A program made the position numbers and the translations under genes. From the NCBI GenBank assembly GCA_019925105.1, contig JAHGAU010000017.1, positions 124,001 through 188,000 of the forward strand: a DNA stretch of 64,000 nucleotides, read 5' to 3'. This DNA is from Niebla homalea. Its lineage: Eukaryota; Ascomycota; Lecanoromycetes; Lecanorales; Ramalinaceae. Below are positions 35,413-46,291 of the stretch, in pieces; the first letter of the stretch is position 1, and each line of letters starts with the position of its first letter. The notes below the pieces were generated by a model, which saw only the letters and a program-made list of their open reading frames with translations, was not told where the DNA came from and made no database searches.

Positions 35413-36409
35413 TGACCATGGAGTAACAGACAACCAAATGTTTTTTGGACGAACGTGAATTGGTGCAATATTATCATATGCAAGGTTCGGTTTCTTCGAA
35501 GCGGTCCCAACGCTGGAGGAGCTGAATTTGATCCAAAAGGGAACAGTGCATCGACGAGATAGCTTCGATTCTGTTCGAAGCCTTCCTCGAGGGTGGGACA
35601 TGCACGATTGTATGTGGACATCATGGTTGTGATGGGTCTGGACAAGACGGCTTGGTTTGATCTTAAAGGTGGTCATGCAGTTCGAGGAATCGAATTGCCA
35701 ACGCGAAATCGCCACGACCCAACTGCGATTGCCATGTATTGACGGGGAGATCCCATACTGCGATGTGTCGTCGTCATTGGGAGAGAATTGTAGGCCTGCA
35801 AAATCCTTTTATTATGAGGCATTGTCCACTTTGCAAACTCACTGACCCACTCGATTTCCCCATGCTTCAAATTGATGAGACTTTCGGCGATTCTTTAGCT
35901 TTGCCATGTTGTTCTAGGGAGAACTACTGATTCTGCATGAGTATCACAAGGCTTGGAGAAATGAACCGAGATGGCTCGTCTTTGTCGCAGAATGATAGGT
36001 AGGTTGACCGCGCCATATCTCATGCTGCCCTAAAGGCTGTTTAAAGCGTGACTGCGTAAATATTGGGCTCAGACAGGCCCAGACAGGCCCAAGCTTGGCT
36101 GAAGCAGCGGGCTAACCTCGTAAAAGCAGCGCGTACATCAGACAGAGGGGATCAAGCCGCTCCACAAGATTCTCCACTAATATAGCTCATCGTTGCCCAA
36201 TGATTGCTCATTTGCTGCAGCATTGCGCGAAAACCCTCTGCTTGTGTCTTTACGTCGCAGCTTTGAAGTACGAGGGTTAATGACGTCAAAGGTATCTCAA
36301 GGTACAGGGATGGAACATTATCGCAGTGTAATCAATCCAAGCATACATAGAGATCTCGGCTAGAGTCAAAATATCTACGACTTCTTGAGAGATTCTTATC
36401 AAGTCAGCC
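35413..36409. other. Intergenic
   Basis: No supported gene; only short ORFs. A small direct repeat of CCCAGACAGG occurs near 36073-36095. Confidence 0.55.
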
Positions 36410-37876
36410 ATGTCTTCCGGCTCAGAGTCAGGATCAGTCTATTCCGACTCTGAACCATTTCAATCAGGACAACGGCGATCGCCAACATATCAACCTCGAG
36501 ACCGTGGGACGACAGAGAGCGACGACGCCACAATACAACATCGAGCCTCCAGTAAACAGCAGCAAGCATCCAGTAGTACGCAGCCTTTGAATGCAATCTC
36601 AATGCGTCCGAATAAGTACCATGGCCCGCCATCCACCTGGCGGCATCACAACGCCCCTGAACGCGATCTCGCCGCCAGTCTGGACCAACTCACCGCCCAA
36701 GACTTGAGCGTCCATCTCTTCAATGCCCATAAGCTGAAGCAGTCGGGTCTGCAACAGCGTGCCGAGGGGGTTGATCCGGACGATCCTTTCGCCTTCACTT
36801 GGACACCGCCGAAGAGTTGGACGGCATGGCCGATGCCACCGGATGTTGTTCCGAGAGAAGATGGAGAGCGCCATGATCAGAAGCTGGTTCGAATGCCATA
36901 TCCTTATCTACCAAAACCTGTGAGGAGGGCTGGGCTGTTGCAGGATTTGCTGCTCGCGCAGATGCTAAGGGAGGCCAAGGTCAGACTGGGACAACGAGAG
37001 TGGGTCGACGAGTCCATCCAGGATCACCAGATTTTGAAGCCTCGGAAGCCGTCAATGCAGGGAGCTTCTGATGTCGACGGTCAGACATCGACGGTATGGG
37101 AGGACTCGGACTCAGATGGTACTGCTGCTGGTGGCAGAAGAAGGAAAATGCCTAAGTTAGCAAAGTCGGCTGCTCGAAACGCAAGCCCCGGGGAGATACT
37201 GGTGGCGCCTGTCATGCTAGCGGATGATTCTACTGCAAGGGCCATTGCCCAGCCTCTCATTCGGAGCGTAAGTAGCCGACTTGACGCGCTTTTGGGCAAT
37301 CTCCATCGCGCAAGGCAATCGTACCATTCAATAGAAGTAGAAGGCGCCACAACATCGCGTTCAAGGTCAACGAAACGTGATCGTGATCGCTCAGCAACGC
37401 CTGCCCCGGGGCCTTCTATGGTGGAAGACCCTTTATCCTCCTCCGCCGAGGAACACAATGATCCGAATGCCCATCCAAACAGTGCGCAGCGTCGCAGACA
37501 ATCTTCGCAACGTCAGCGGTTTCAATTGCGCAAGAAGTATCTCAATCTTAGGGACTGGAACGATGTCATCAGCCTAGCGTCGAGTAGCGGGATTCCTCTA
37601 GAAGTGATTGAAACATCGAAGCAGCGATGTGAGAGGCTTTTCGGTGCGCCAAGTAGGAGAGGCGCCCACATTGACCCAGAAGAGACTGCTTCTGGCGACG
37701 ACAAGTCGACTTCGAGTGGGTTTAGCACTGGGCCCAGTGAAGCAGGAAGCGGACTTCAGTCAGTTGCCAAGTATGGACAAGTAGCGAGTGACGCTTCATC
37801 GGACAATTTCCTTCAGCCAATCAAGGGCAAACGGTCATGGCGACATCGCAGTCGAAAACGCTTTCACGGATCATGA
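36410..37876 (+). CDS. RRN9: RNA polymerase I initiation factor Rrn9-like
   Basis: A single-exon 488-residue protein. Rrn9 is part of the upstream activating factor that recruits RNA polymerase I to rDNA promoters in yeast. The conserved block is around residues 80-150: a Trp-containing segment, then ERDLAASLDQLTAQDLSVHLFNAHKLKQ, then FTWTPPKSWTAWPMPP, which matches the fungal Rrn9 domain as I know it. The N-terminus is Ser/Glu-rich and acidic. The C-terminal third holds a basic region and a conserved helix-rich block near residues 370-410 (RKKYLNLRDWNDVISLAS). The tail is Arg/Lys-rich, fitting a nuclear or nucleolar protein. It lies about 380 bases upstream of the DNA methyltransferase, same strand. 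Confidence 0.75.
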   Translation: MSSGSESGSVYSDSEPFQSGQRRSPTYQPRDRGTTESDDATIQHRASSKQQQASSSTQPLNAISMRPNKYHGPPSTWRHHNAPERDLAASLDQLTAQDLSVHLFNAHKLKQSGLQQRAEGVDPDDPFAFTWTPPKSWTAWPMPPDVVPREDGERHDQKLVRMPYPYLPKPVRRAGLLQDLLLAQMLREAKVRLGQREWVDESIQDHQILKPRKPSMQGASDVDGQTSTVWEDSDSDGTAAGGRRRKMPKLAKSAARNASPGEILVAPVMLADDSTARAIAQPLIRSVSSRLDALLGNLHRARQSYHSIEVEGATTSRSRSTKRDRDRSATPAPGPSMVEDPLSSSAEEHNDPNAHPNSAQRRRQSSQRQRFQLRKKYLNLRDWNDVISLASSSGIPLEVIETSKQRCERLFGAPSRRGAHIDPEETASGDDKSTSSGFSTGPSEAGSGLQSVAKYGQVASDASSDNFLQPIKGKRSWRHRSRKRFHGS

Positions 37877-38255
37877 TTTCATATCTCACGGAAAGGCAAC
37901 CGGAGCAATCCTAGGAAACATCTCTGAACTTCCAAGCGATGTCATGTTTGCTTGAGTACATGTTTGATTGAAAAGTGGCGTTATGATTGATAGGAGCCAG
38001 TCATGTGATCAGCGTTTCAGTGAATGAAATTGTGGTCAGAGAGCAAGTTGATTGGGGCAATTCGTCGCCCCGCCATTTTCGACTCCACTACAACACTCAT
38101 GTCCTGAATTGTTGACAGGACCACGTAACACTGATCTAGTACAGATTGGCAGAAGATACGTTGCATTTAATAATCCATTTCGTGCCACTTCAACTATTTC
38201 GTCGTATCAAGATCAGGCTCTCTGCTCAAGCGTGACAGTTGGTCACCCGGAGAAG

Positions 38256-40094
38256 ATGGCCGATGCTCCTGCTGCTTCTCAAGATGCGGGATTGATTGAC
38301 CTCATTAGCAATGATGATGTGACTGATTACGACAGCGACACAACCCTAAAGGATGATTCTCAGCAGCCTCAGACTGCTACCGACCACGACCACGCTGCTG
38401 CTCAAGTGGGAGCAGTCTGTAAGACTATACTATGCATTAAGCACGTCGGATCGACCTTGAAAGCCGGAAAATGCGCGGAACTTATAGATGGGAGCTTCCT
38501 GAGAATTACAGAACTGCTCCAAGAAGTAAACAACGAGAAAGTCTTCCTTAAAGGCCATCGCTTTCGTCGCAACGTTGAATTGAGTGGTCTGCTAGAATTG
38601 AAACGCAACGAAGTACACCAACTTATTCGTCAGACTTCCGGGGGTGAGGACGCCTCGGAGTTTTCAACCAAAAATATCTGGTTCATACATTTATCTGATG
38701 TTGTACGAGTACGAGAACTCATCAAAACGAACTTACCATGGCCTGCAAAGAGCTACAAGGAGATCGAGCCTGATTATCATTACTTCCCCAATGAATGGCA
38801 AAAGGATCATTTCAGACTCGTATGTCGTTGGAAATACCTTAAAGTTAATGCAAAACAAGGCATAGTCTTGAAGCTTAGGCAGGAGGAGTGCGATATTGCC
38901 CACTCAGCATCAGACAGTGTACTCCAATTCTCCTTCCGTGGTAATACAATTAAGCATGGATCCTGTAATGCTTGGCTTCCTGGAGAACGGCAGTTCGATA
39001 CCAATGAAAGATTACGCACTCATAACAGGGATCCATTGGGTTTCTACAGTACATCAAATGACAATCTCCTCATCGATCTCACCGTCCAGGACTCTGAAAA
39101 TCACCGGTATACGCTTGGTGACGGATTCTGTTGTTCTGGTGGCACTTCACGTGGCGCCAAAGGGGCCGGTTTGCGCGTGTCATGGGGATTTGATCATGAT
39201 CCGGCCGCAATTCACTCGTACCAGAAAAACTTTGCCCACGCAAGCTGCTGGGTTGTCGATGCACACCATTTCGTCGCCTTGTTCGAGAATGACAGGGAGG
39301 AGGCGGCCAAGGTAGACATCCTCCATCTCTCACCACCTTGCCAAACCTTTTCGCCTGCACATACAAGACAGGGTCAGAACGACGACCAGAACTCAGCTTC
39401 CTTTTTCGCTCTCGAAGAGGTAATCAAGACCGTGAAACCAAGGATAGTCACGATAGAAGAGACGTTCGGGTTGACAGGCACCCTCAAGAACATACCCTAC
39501 TTTCGCGCCATGATCCAGACCCTCACAAGATTAGCCTTTAGTGTGCGTTGGAATGTATTCAACTTGAGGGAATTCGGCCTTCCGCAGCCTCGCAAGAGGC
39601 TCATTATCATTGCGTCTTGGTTGGTACCCTAGCAGACTGTCATATGCACGCTGAGTTTTGCTAACAATTGATGGCATTACAGCCCTGGAGAAACCTTGCC
39701 TCCCTTCCCTCAACTGACACATTGCGACCCTATTCGGCAGCATCTACAAAACAATCGCAAGCCATATACGACCGTGAATCAGATCATCAGTCAAATCCCT
39801 GCTGGCATTTCCTTGCATAATCCAGACCAGATGCCTCTTATCCACGAATTTCCATACAACGGAAACGAGTCTCTCCGCACTACCATCACGTGCGGAACCG
39901 GACAGTCCTGGCACCCATCTGGCACGCGGGCGTTCACTCTACGCGAGATCGCTTGCCTCCAAGGCTTCCCCTTAGAGCACGAGTTCGGCACCGTCGGCAT
40001 ACGAAAGCAGATTGGCAATGCAGTGCCCCCACTCGTCGCCAAACTAATCTTCGAAACAATCATCCAGCATCTGAAGAAGGTCGACAGCATGTGA
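38256..40094 (+). CDS. rid: RID/Masc1-class cytosine-5 methyltransferase
   Basis: Exons about 38256-39619 and 39683-40094, with a 63-nt phase-2 intron, give about 591 residues. The frame is open upstream to 38052 and could add 68. The protein has the cytosine C5-methyltransferase motifs in order: I (GFCCSGGTSRGAKGAG), a Trp-Gly-Phe-Asp motif II, IV (SPPCQTFSPAHT, with the catalytic Cys), VI as IEETFG instead of the usual ENV, VIII (REFGLPQPRKR), then IX/X ending IGNAVPP after the intron. Replacement of ENV by E-x-T is known from the fungal RID/Masc1/DmtA class, needed for repeat-induced point mutation in Neurospora and premeiotic methylation in Ascobolus. The 290-residue N-terminal part is a BAH-like or class-specific region. 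All catalytic motifs look intact. Confidence 0.88.
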
Positions 40095-40313
40095 AAGGTA
40101 AAGAGCAAAGTGGTGGCACCAAGTCATTGTCAGAACCATCAGGCAGTGTGGCACAACCAAATGCAGAGGCGCCTCAAGACAAGCGCATAGTGCGTGCCGT
40201 AGTCTTCAAAAATCCCCAATTCAATTTCATACCAAGAACTCCAGATCTACCATGTCCCCCTCCCCTCTTTTCCGTTCTCCCTCCCCCTCCCACCCATTCC
40301 ACTCCTCAATCAC

Positions 40314-40882
40314 TCATTCAACCACCCCACCCGCCCCCGGAACCTTCCCCTCGTCCTCCCCATGACTAACCACCCACGCACCCACAACCCCAACCGCAGC
40401 TCTCGCCATCCTCTCCGCCACCTCGTTTGGCACCTCGACGGCCGGCGCGGGCGTCGCGGTCACGGTCGTCGTTGGTAGCGCAGTGACACTCACTGGCCCC
40501 GGGCCCCAGATCTGTGAGGGCCGGAGCTTGGAAAAGGGCAGCGCCGTCACACTCACTGGCCCCGGCCCCCAGATCTGTGAGGGATGGAGCGTGGAGAAGG
40601 GGGGTAGGGAGTGTCGGGGGAGGGAGTTTGGGGAAACCTGGGTGTGATTGTCAGTGTGGGCGGGAAATGGGGGGGAATAGGTGAGTATATCATGGGGCTG
40701 GAATGTTGGTGGTGAGAAGGTCAAGAGCGGGACGGAAGTGTGGGGAAGAAAAAGGTGAGAGGAGGAGGAGGAGGAGAAGGAGGAGGGTGAAGAAAGGGAT
40801 GGATAGATGATGGGACTCACGCAAGCACCGTAGTGGCGGCGGCGGAAAGGAAAGAAGCCCAAAGGAAATTAGTGAACTGCAT
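40314..40882 (-). CDS. Small secreted protein, exon join uncertain
   Basis: A minus-strand exon starting at 40882 encodes a strong signal peptide of about 21 residues and ends at a GTGAGT. Downstream, the frame ending at 40314 encodes two tandem 21-residue units (PSQIWGPGPVSVTALP) from a 63-bp duplication, then a Thr/Pro/Ala linker and a conserved-looking helix ending in a Gly/Glu tail. The CT-rich stretch between them is intronic in character. The obvious donor is phase 2 while all good acceptors are phase 0 in the downstream frame, so either a weaker donor (GTGCTT, eight bases earlier) is used or the gene is out of frame. No family is recognised. Confidence 0.45.
40478..40600 (+). repeat. 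63-bp tandem duplication
   Basis: Two adjacent, slightly diverged 63-bp units, about 40478-40540 and 40541-40600. On the minus strand each contains CCCTCACAG, then 18 bases, then GTGAGT, i.e. an acceptor and a donor bracketing a potential 18-nt exon. Confidence 0.85.
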
Positions 40883-42287
40883 TTTCTATGATTGATTGGA
40901 TTGGTGATGGCGATTGGATGGTGTGTGGAGTTTTCAGAGGGATCACTGGATGATGTGGGAGATGGGATTTTTGATCCGTGTCTGTGAGTGAACGGGGCAG
41001 TTTGCTATGAGTTCAAAAAGAAGAGAGGATAGGGTAGGACGGTGGCCGAGCATTTATACAGCAGGAAATAACTCGTTGGCTGAAATTGGCGGAGGGCGTA
41101 GGAGTATACTTGTGTGGGTAAGGGAGGAGGGGGCGTCGTGGTGGCTGAATATCTCGAGAGTCTATTTTCCTTCTCTTATTTAAAACACTCGCACACGATC
41201 CTGAATTCCGTCACAAATGCAACATCTGCTAAAAAGTCTGCAAACGCAACGATGCGCAGGTGGTTGGAAGCGACATGTATGATGCTCATGCTATTTCTCG
41301 AGGTCCTCTTCTTCTGGACAATCGACAGGGAACGAAAGGAAGAAACGTATCGACTGCTGGAGGAGATGGTCGAGGACTGTTAGCACCGTTGCGCGGTGGC
41401 TCCCACGTAATAGCTTAGGGTTTTCATCTTGAGAGCGAAGGCTTCGATGGGAGTTTTGCCAGTAATTGGCAAGAGAGCAGGTTCGATAGACCTGTTCTCG
41501 CTTTGCCGTCTTTTTGATGCTGGACCTCGCCCCGTCTCAGCCTTGACAGCCCCGCGGGTGGAAGTGATACAAGACTCATTGGCTCACGAGCGATATTTTC
41601 GGATGAACCAGGGAATGGCACCGCAAAGTCTTGAATTCTGCTGGACTGCAAAAGCCACCTGGCCGGAGATTATCCCATCCACTGGTCAGAGCTTCTGTTT
41701 AGGATTCCATATGGCTAGTGTAATTGGACGTCATGTGGATTCTGTTCCTCTGTATTCACACTCCTTCGTTGATCATACATTCCGTACTGGTCAGCACTTC
41801 ACGGCGCTGGCAGTGTCTACACTACTCAGCAGCCATCTGGAAGTTCTGAGTGGGGTCAGGTGGCTTTCTCTATTGCATGACAACTTTCCATCCATGATTC
41901 CAGCTGCACCCGTGCTCCATGCAGCTGGGTCCATCTACGATCGCGCTAGAGAACAACACTTCCTGCGTCAGGTATTCCTACTGGCCTCAGCACCTACCTC
42001 AAACGTCCATATCCCCTCAGGGGTCATCATCGGGCTCCACAACAGATCATGTGAGAATGGAAACCTGGTCATGCTCTTCCTTGATACTCAAAGGGGTCAG
42101 CTGCTCCTATGGAGAAGTACTGAAAGGACTCTCAGCAACTATTAACAATCTCCAACAACCAGAAAAAGCCTCAAAGATTCTCAGGGTCTCCTTCATTCTA
42201 CTCTATTGTATAGTACACTGCCATTGCAAGGCTTACGCTATGGACCGATTGACAGCATAGCGGTCGTCTCCACTTCACGCAGAAGCC
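40883..42287. other. Intergenic with one unsupported long frame
   Basis: The plus frame 41429-42145 (238 codons) is the longest here. It has mixed composition, no recognised domain, and no clear signal or splice partner. It may be a chance frame or a decayed gene. The rest holds nothing recognisable. Confidence 0.35.
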
Positions 42288-42810
42288 ATGTCGGACAACG
42301 GAGCAGGGTACTCTCTTCAGCGCCCCGGTGAGCGGCGTTGCGGCTTTTGGAAGGTCCAAAGGCAATGTACACATGAAATTCTCGCGCTTAAGACCGCGTG
42401 TGCAAGGCATCCGGATTGCATATGCCATGTGCTCCTTGATCCTACCAGTATCTCGGGGTGTCGTCCAGCGTAGGTCCTGGATGGTCAAACGTTACATTCG
42501 GACGCCTTGCTTAACGGTGTGGTACAGGGACAGAAAGTAGGGCAAATGCGAGAGTTGCAAAGAAAAGCGCGGTCTCTTTGGCAACTTTTTGGGCAAGAAG
42601 AAGGACGAGTACGAAAAGAAGCAAGCCTTAAAAGAGGCGGGTCTAAAGGCAGCTGCAGAGGCCTTCAAATTGGCTGGTGAACGCTACAATGCTGCCAATC
42701 GTGGTCAGTCGATCCAACTCTACCGACATTTTGTTCATCAACATCTTGTCCTCTATGCTTACTATCATCACTCTCAGAGATGCATTCTAAGGTCATACCA
42801 AATTTTGTGA
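42288..42810 (+). pseudogene. Cys/His family member A, interrupted by TAG
   Basis: Exon 1 (42288-42469) encodes 60 residues with the family module CGFWKVQRQCTH...CARHxxC. A 58-nt intron with a CTTAAC branch ends at 42527. Exon 2 opens in the family's phase 2, but the fourth codon after the junction is TAG (42538-42540). Directly after it, the same frame continues with GKCESCKEKRG and a Lys/Ala-rich helical region to 42810, just the CxxC plus charged helix seen in exon 2 of the other members. The gene thus looks disabled by one nonsense codon, unless readthrough or another acceptor is used; I found no acceptor that avoids the stop and keeps frame. See the member F entry for the family description. 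Confidence 0.6.
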
Positions 42811-43225
42811 ACTTGGAACCACGCATGCCTCCTTGCGAGTTCGAAGCAGTCCAATGCTTATGCACGCACTACGATATTGAGCTGAAGGAGAGATGTCCGA
42901 GTCACTCCGGTACAACCGAGATGTGTAAAAAGCCGGACGTTGGTGCACCAGATTTCCAACCAAGATTTCTACCCAAGGATTATGGAAGGTATGAGAACCT
43001 TGAGGATAATTACAGATGTATTACTTATCCGTGCAAATTAGAAAGAACTGTTCCCGCAAATGTAGACATTGTTTGGAAATAAGGGCCCACTATCAAAAAA
43101 AGGAACAAGCCATGGCTGGGATACAACCTGATGCGTGTTCGTCAGTCGGGCTCAGACGCCCATCATTAGACGAGCACGACGAGATTCAGGGTCAGTACAC
43201 GAGATCGTGGCCATCTCGGAGCTGA
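42780..43225 (+). CDS. Cys/His family member B
   Basis: Exons 42780-42988 and 43042-43225 with a 53-nt phase-2 intron give 130 residues. Exon 1 carries CEFEAVQCLCTH, then C-x2-H and a further Cys six residues on. Exon 2 carries CSRKCRHC followed by a charged segment. The second Met (42825) is only three residues before the first Cys of the module and may be the start, giving 115 residues. No signal peptide or membrane helix. The spacing C-x6-C-x-C-x-H differs by a residue or two from the others, as expected for a diverging zinc-binding module. Its 5' end lies within the disabled frame of member A, so the two are nearly head to tail. Confidence 0.6.
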
Positions 43226-44986
43226 TGAAATTGAGCTGACCTTCAATTTAGCCTGTCTGTGATGTTTGCTGGATTTGGATAGCGAGATGGGTGCACAATG
43301 GAAAGAGTGGAGTAAACAAAGCCTGAACAAAGTATTTTGGAAATAGTCACGAAGTACAGGAGTGCCTAACAGGAAAGTTGGAAGACAAAGTCTATTGGTC
43401 ACAGGCGAGATGCATCTGGGGTTTTTTGAATTAAGGGGAGGGAGGAAGGGAAAAGGAGTGTCATGCGTTAGGAGACACACCAAAGTAAAAAACTTCTTCC
43501 AAGAGTAAAGGTCGGTGCAGTAGACTTTTCGACTCTCGTGCCTGCTCTACCTTGACCTCGTGATGCTTGCTTATCTAGGTCAGACACCGCCAAGCATGAC
43601 TCTCTTCTTGCCTTGAAGGCTTTTGACATTCACAAAGCAGTGCTGTTTGGCCTACCACCTTCGAATGCCGAGTTTTTCACATGCCTTGAATGACAACTGG
43701 ATTGGGACTGCGGCATTGATGAAAAGGAATCATCAGAGAATGAGGTTGCTTCTTCTCTCTAACCCTGGTTCTTTGGGTGTCAGCCGGTGTGTTGCGGGCA
43801 TGGAGTGCGGGTTATGGAGCAGTCATGCAGGCAATGCCAAGACATCCTCATGATGCGTGTAGATACCATCACCTCGCTGTACATCCCAGAACGCCTAGTT
43901 GTTTACCCACAAGCACCTTTCGTCTTTATAGATAGATCATCATATAGATCATACAGAATGCACACACATTGCATACCTACTTGCTTGCTGTGAATCTTAC
44001 ATTCGGGGACGCTTCATAGTCGACTCAATCTCCGCTACCTGCAATCACAGCCATCTAACCCAGTCTATGGGGTCGAGCTGACTTTGCAACCTCTTATTAG
44101 CCTTGCCCAGGCTTTACGGGCCTTCGAATCAAAGTCCCTCCCATCTGCGCAGGGGTATGCAGCTGAAATGGCTTCCAGACAGGTCATACATACTGCTGAC
44201 ATTGACTCCATTTCGAAAAGTCTGCCAGATTGGGGGGGTTCCCGACTATTTTACCACTCCTGAAGTATTACATTGCACGCACTACCTTTCAAGAGGAGCT
44301 TCGTAGAGTTGGCAAATTCTTTGAAGCCTTCTACACATGGGCGAAGCCTTGGATCGGACTCGACTACCGGCTCCCTTATCTTTTTCTGAAGCTTGCAGAT
44401 AGTGGATATTTCGGTGCAGGTTACATGCACTGCAAAAAACAATTGAGTCCTCGGAGTCTCCCGTAATGCTGGAGTCTTCAGCAATAGTGCAACTGTACTG
44501 GCATAGGTACCACACAGTGCGACCTCAACGGATTGAAGGGACTGGCCAGCTTTGCTAGCGCCTCGGGTTCGCTGAAAGCCTTGGATTCCTGCGAAGGCCC
44601 CACACTAAAGAGCACACACGGGTGGTCCATCGTGAAGACCCTGCATGTCATGGGTCTTTTGGCAGATGATGGCGTTACTATGATTGATGAGACTGGCTGA
44701 AGTAATAAGGACTGGTCAGCAACTGTCCCGTTGAGCAAGTTGTGTAACAACTACTGAGGCCATACGAGAGGGCCATTGAAGCACGCCTGTCAATACTTAA
44801 TGACAGGAACGACCCCTCTTCCTACATTTTTCCAACTCTCCTCCACATTCAGCTCACTCTGACTGCCGAAGCTAACATTTCATCAAAGCATTTACCAACC
44901 CAAGCGTCTCACGCTATCCCCTCAAATTCCTGTAAAGACTCCACACCAAGCTATCGGCCTCAGACACGTCGACGTGTTTGCCAAGG
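43226..44986. other. Intergenic with a possible family relic
   Basis: No supported gene. Around 43770-43850 the plus strand encodes CCGHGVRVMEQSCRQC, which resembles the core of the neighbouring Cys/His module (C-x-H-x8-C-x2-[H/C]). It is preceded by a stop and has no first exon. The rest of the stretch has only short ORFs. Confidence 0.4.
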
Positions 44987-45554
44987 ATGCCTTCCTTGAT
45001 GAAGAAACTCAAGGGCAGGGACAAAGGGATCGACAGGAAGCTGATCTCTGGTCCAGTCAATCAGACCCAAGGCGGAGGCAAAAGCATCGACAGGAAGCAG
45101 ATCTCGGGTCCAATCAACCAGACCCGAGGCGGAGACAAAAGCATCGACAGGAAGCAGATTTCCGGTCCAGTCAGTCAGACCCGAGGCGGAGACAAAAGCA
45201 TCGATAGGAAGCAGATCTCCGGTCCTGTCAATCAGATCCAAGGCGGAGGCAAAAGCATCGACAGGAAGCAGATCTCGGATCCAATCAACCAGGCCCAGAA
45301 CTTCGTGTTGCACAGTTGCGGGTATGAAACAAAAGTATTCCGTTGCGGATACGAATCGAAACCAGTGTTTAAGGCGTGCGAGACTCACCATTTCAAAGGT
45401 GGAACATGTGCCCGATGGGAACAGCGAAAAGTGTATGTGCCGCCCTCGCGACACACACACAAAGCGTGGGCACTGCTGACGAAGTTGATATGTTAGCTCG
45501 GACCCTGAGAACTGGTGTGCTCATAGCTGCCCAAATAAGCCCAGTGGAGCCTGA
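44987..45554 (+). CDS. Cys/His family member C with 19-residue tandem repeats
   Basis: Exons 44987-45432 and 45497-45554 with a 64-nt phase-2 intron (GTATGT donor, GCTGAC branch) give 167 residues. Residues about 16-105 are five tandem copies of a 19-residue unit containing IDRKQISGP, encoded by a 57-bp repeat. The family module follows: C-x7-C, then C-x2-H-H and a final Cys just before the junction, where the sequence TCARW parallels TCDKW of member F. The His normally found two residues after the second Cys is replaced by Tyr. Exon 2 is short, encodes CAHSC and ends after 19 codons, so it lacks the charged tail of the other members. The basic repeat region is specific to this member. Confidence 0.6.
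45050..45295 (+). repeat. 57-bp coding tandem repeat
   Basis: About four to five imperfect units of 57 bp in exon 1 of member C. Each unit encodes 19 residues and carries AAAGCATCGACAGGAAGCAG or a close variant. Unit length is a multiple of three, so copy-number change would keep frame. Confidence 0.9.
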
Positions 45555-46291
45555 CATAGCTATGCCTTGGGCAACCTGTCAACCATTCTAGGTCATGCGG
45601 AGGCAGCAAGCACGGTAGGCACCAATCGACAAGTTCCAGACTCAAACCTCACTGCTCTTGCGAACTGGAGTCCAGGTATGGAGGTGAGGAACACGCGGTT
45701 AGGTCGGGGACACCAGATGGACATGCTGGCTTGCCATTGTTCCCAGAAGACATTAAAAATCAGGAATAGCGGTCGCTGAGGTTTTGAGATATGTACAATT
45801 TGCATTGGGTGATGGGTTCGAGTATATTCCATCACCTGAGTGTCGTACAACCTCAGTGATACGAACCAACGTATCTCGGCTTTTATGAAGAGAGCTCAAT
45901 GAACTTATTTCCCGAGGATTCTGCTACTTCTTATACATCAGAACAATCTTAAAAACAGACGTGTGCACGAGGTTGCGTGTTTCTCCAAAATCAAAGATTC
46001 ATCTGTGCCGCAACACCCAATGCAGACCATACCATCCACCCAAATTCCAATAACCAAATGCAGACCGTACGTACATGCCATTGATGACCACTTCCCGCTA
46101 CAGTTGATGTGTGGCGCGGTCAGAGGGATTGATGAGCTGACCGGTCTTTGCGGTGTTTCCTCTGCTTTCCTGGCTCTACCTCTTCTTCCCCTATCTCTGA
46201 CACTAGCGGTAGCAGTCACAGTCGAATCTGTCCAGCATCGACTTGTGATCAGTACGCTTACTGCTTCCCGCTCCGTTGCCCAAGGTTCGTC
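45555..46291. other. Intergenic between convergent members C and D
   Basis: No supported gene. ORFs on both strands are short and unmatched to the family module. Confidence 0.5.

Noticed and set aside
36599..37728. Minus-strand ORFs opposite Rrn9
   Set aside because: Shadow frames of a long, domain-bearing plus-strand exon.
41429..42145. 238-codon plus ORF upstream of the Cys/His cluster
   Set aside because: Long, but no recognised motif, no Cys/His module and no phase-2 intron, so it is neither added to the family nor called as a gene.
45791..45830. Possible tRNA B-box near a GGTTCGAGT sequence
   Set aside because: No matching A-box, acceptor stem or cloverleaf could be formed around it.
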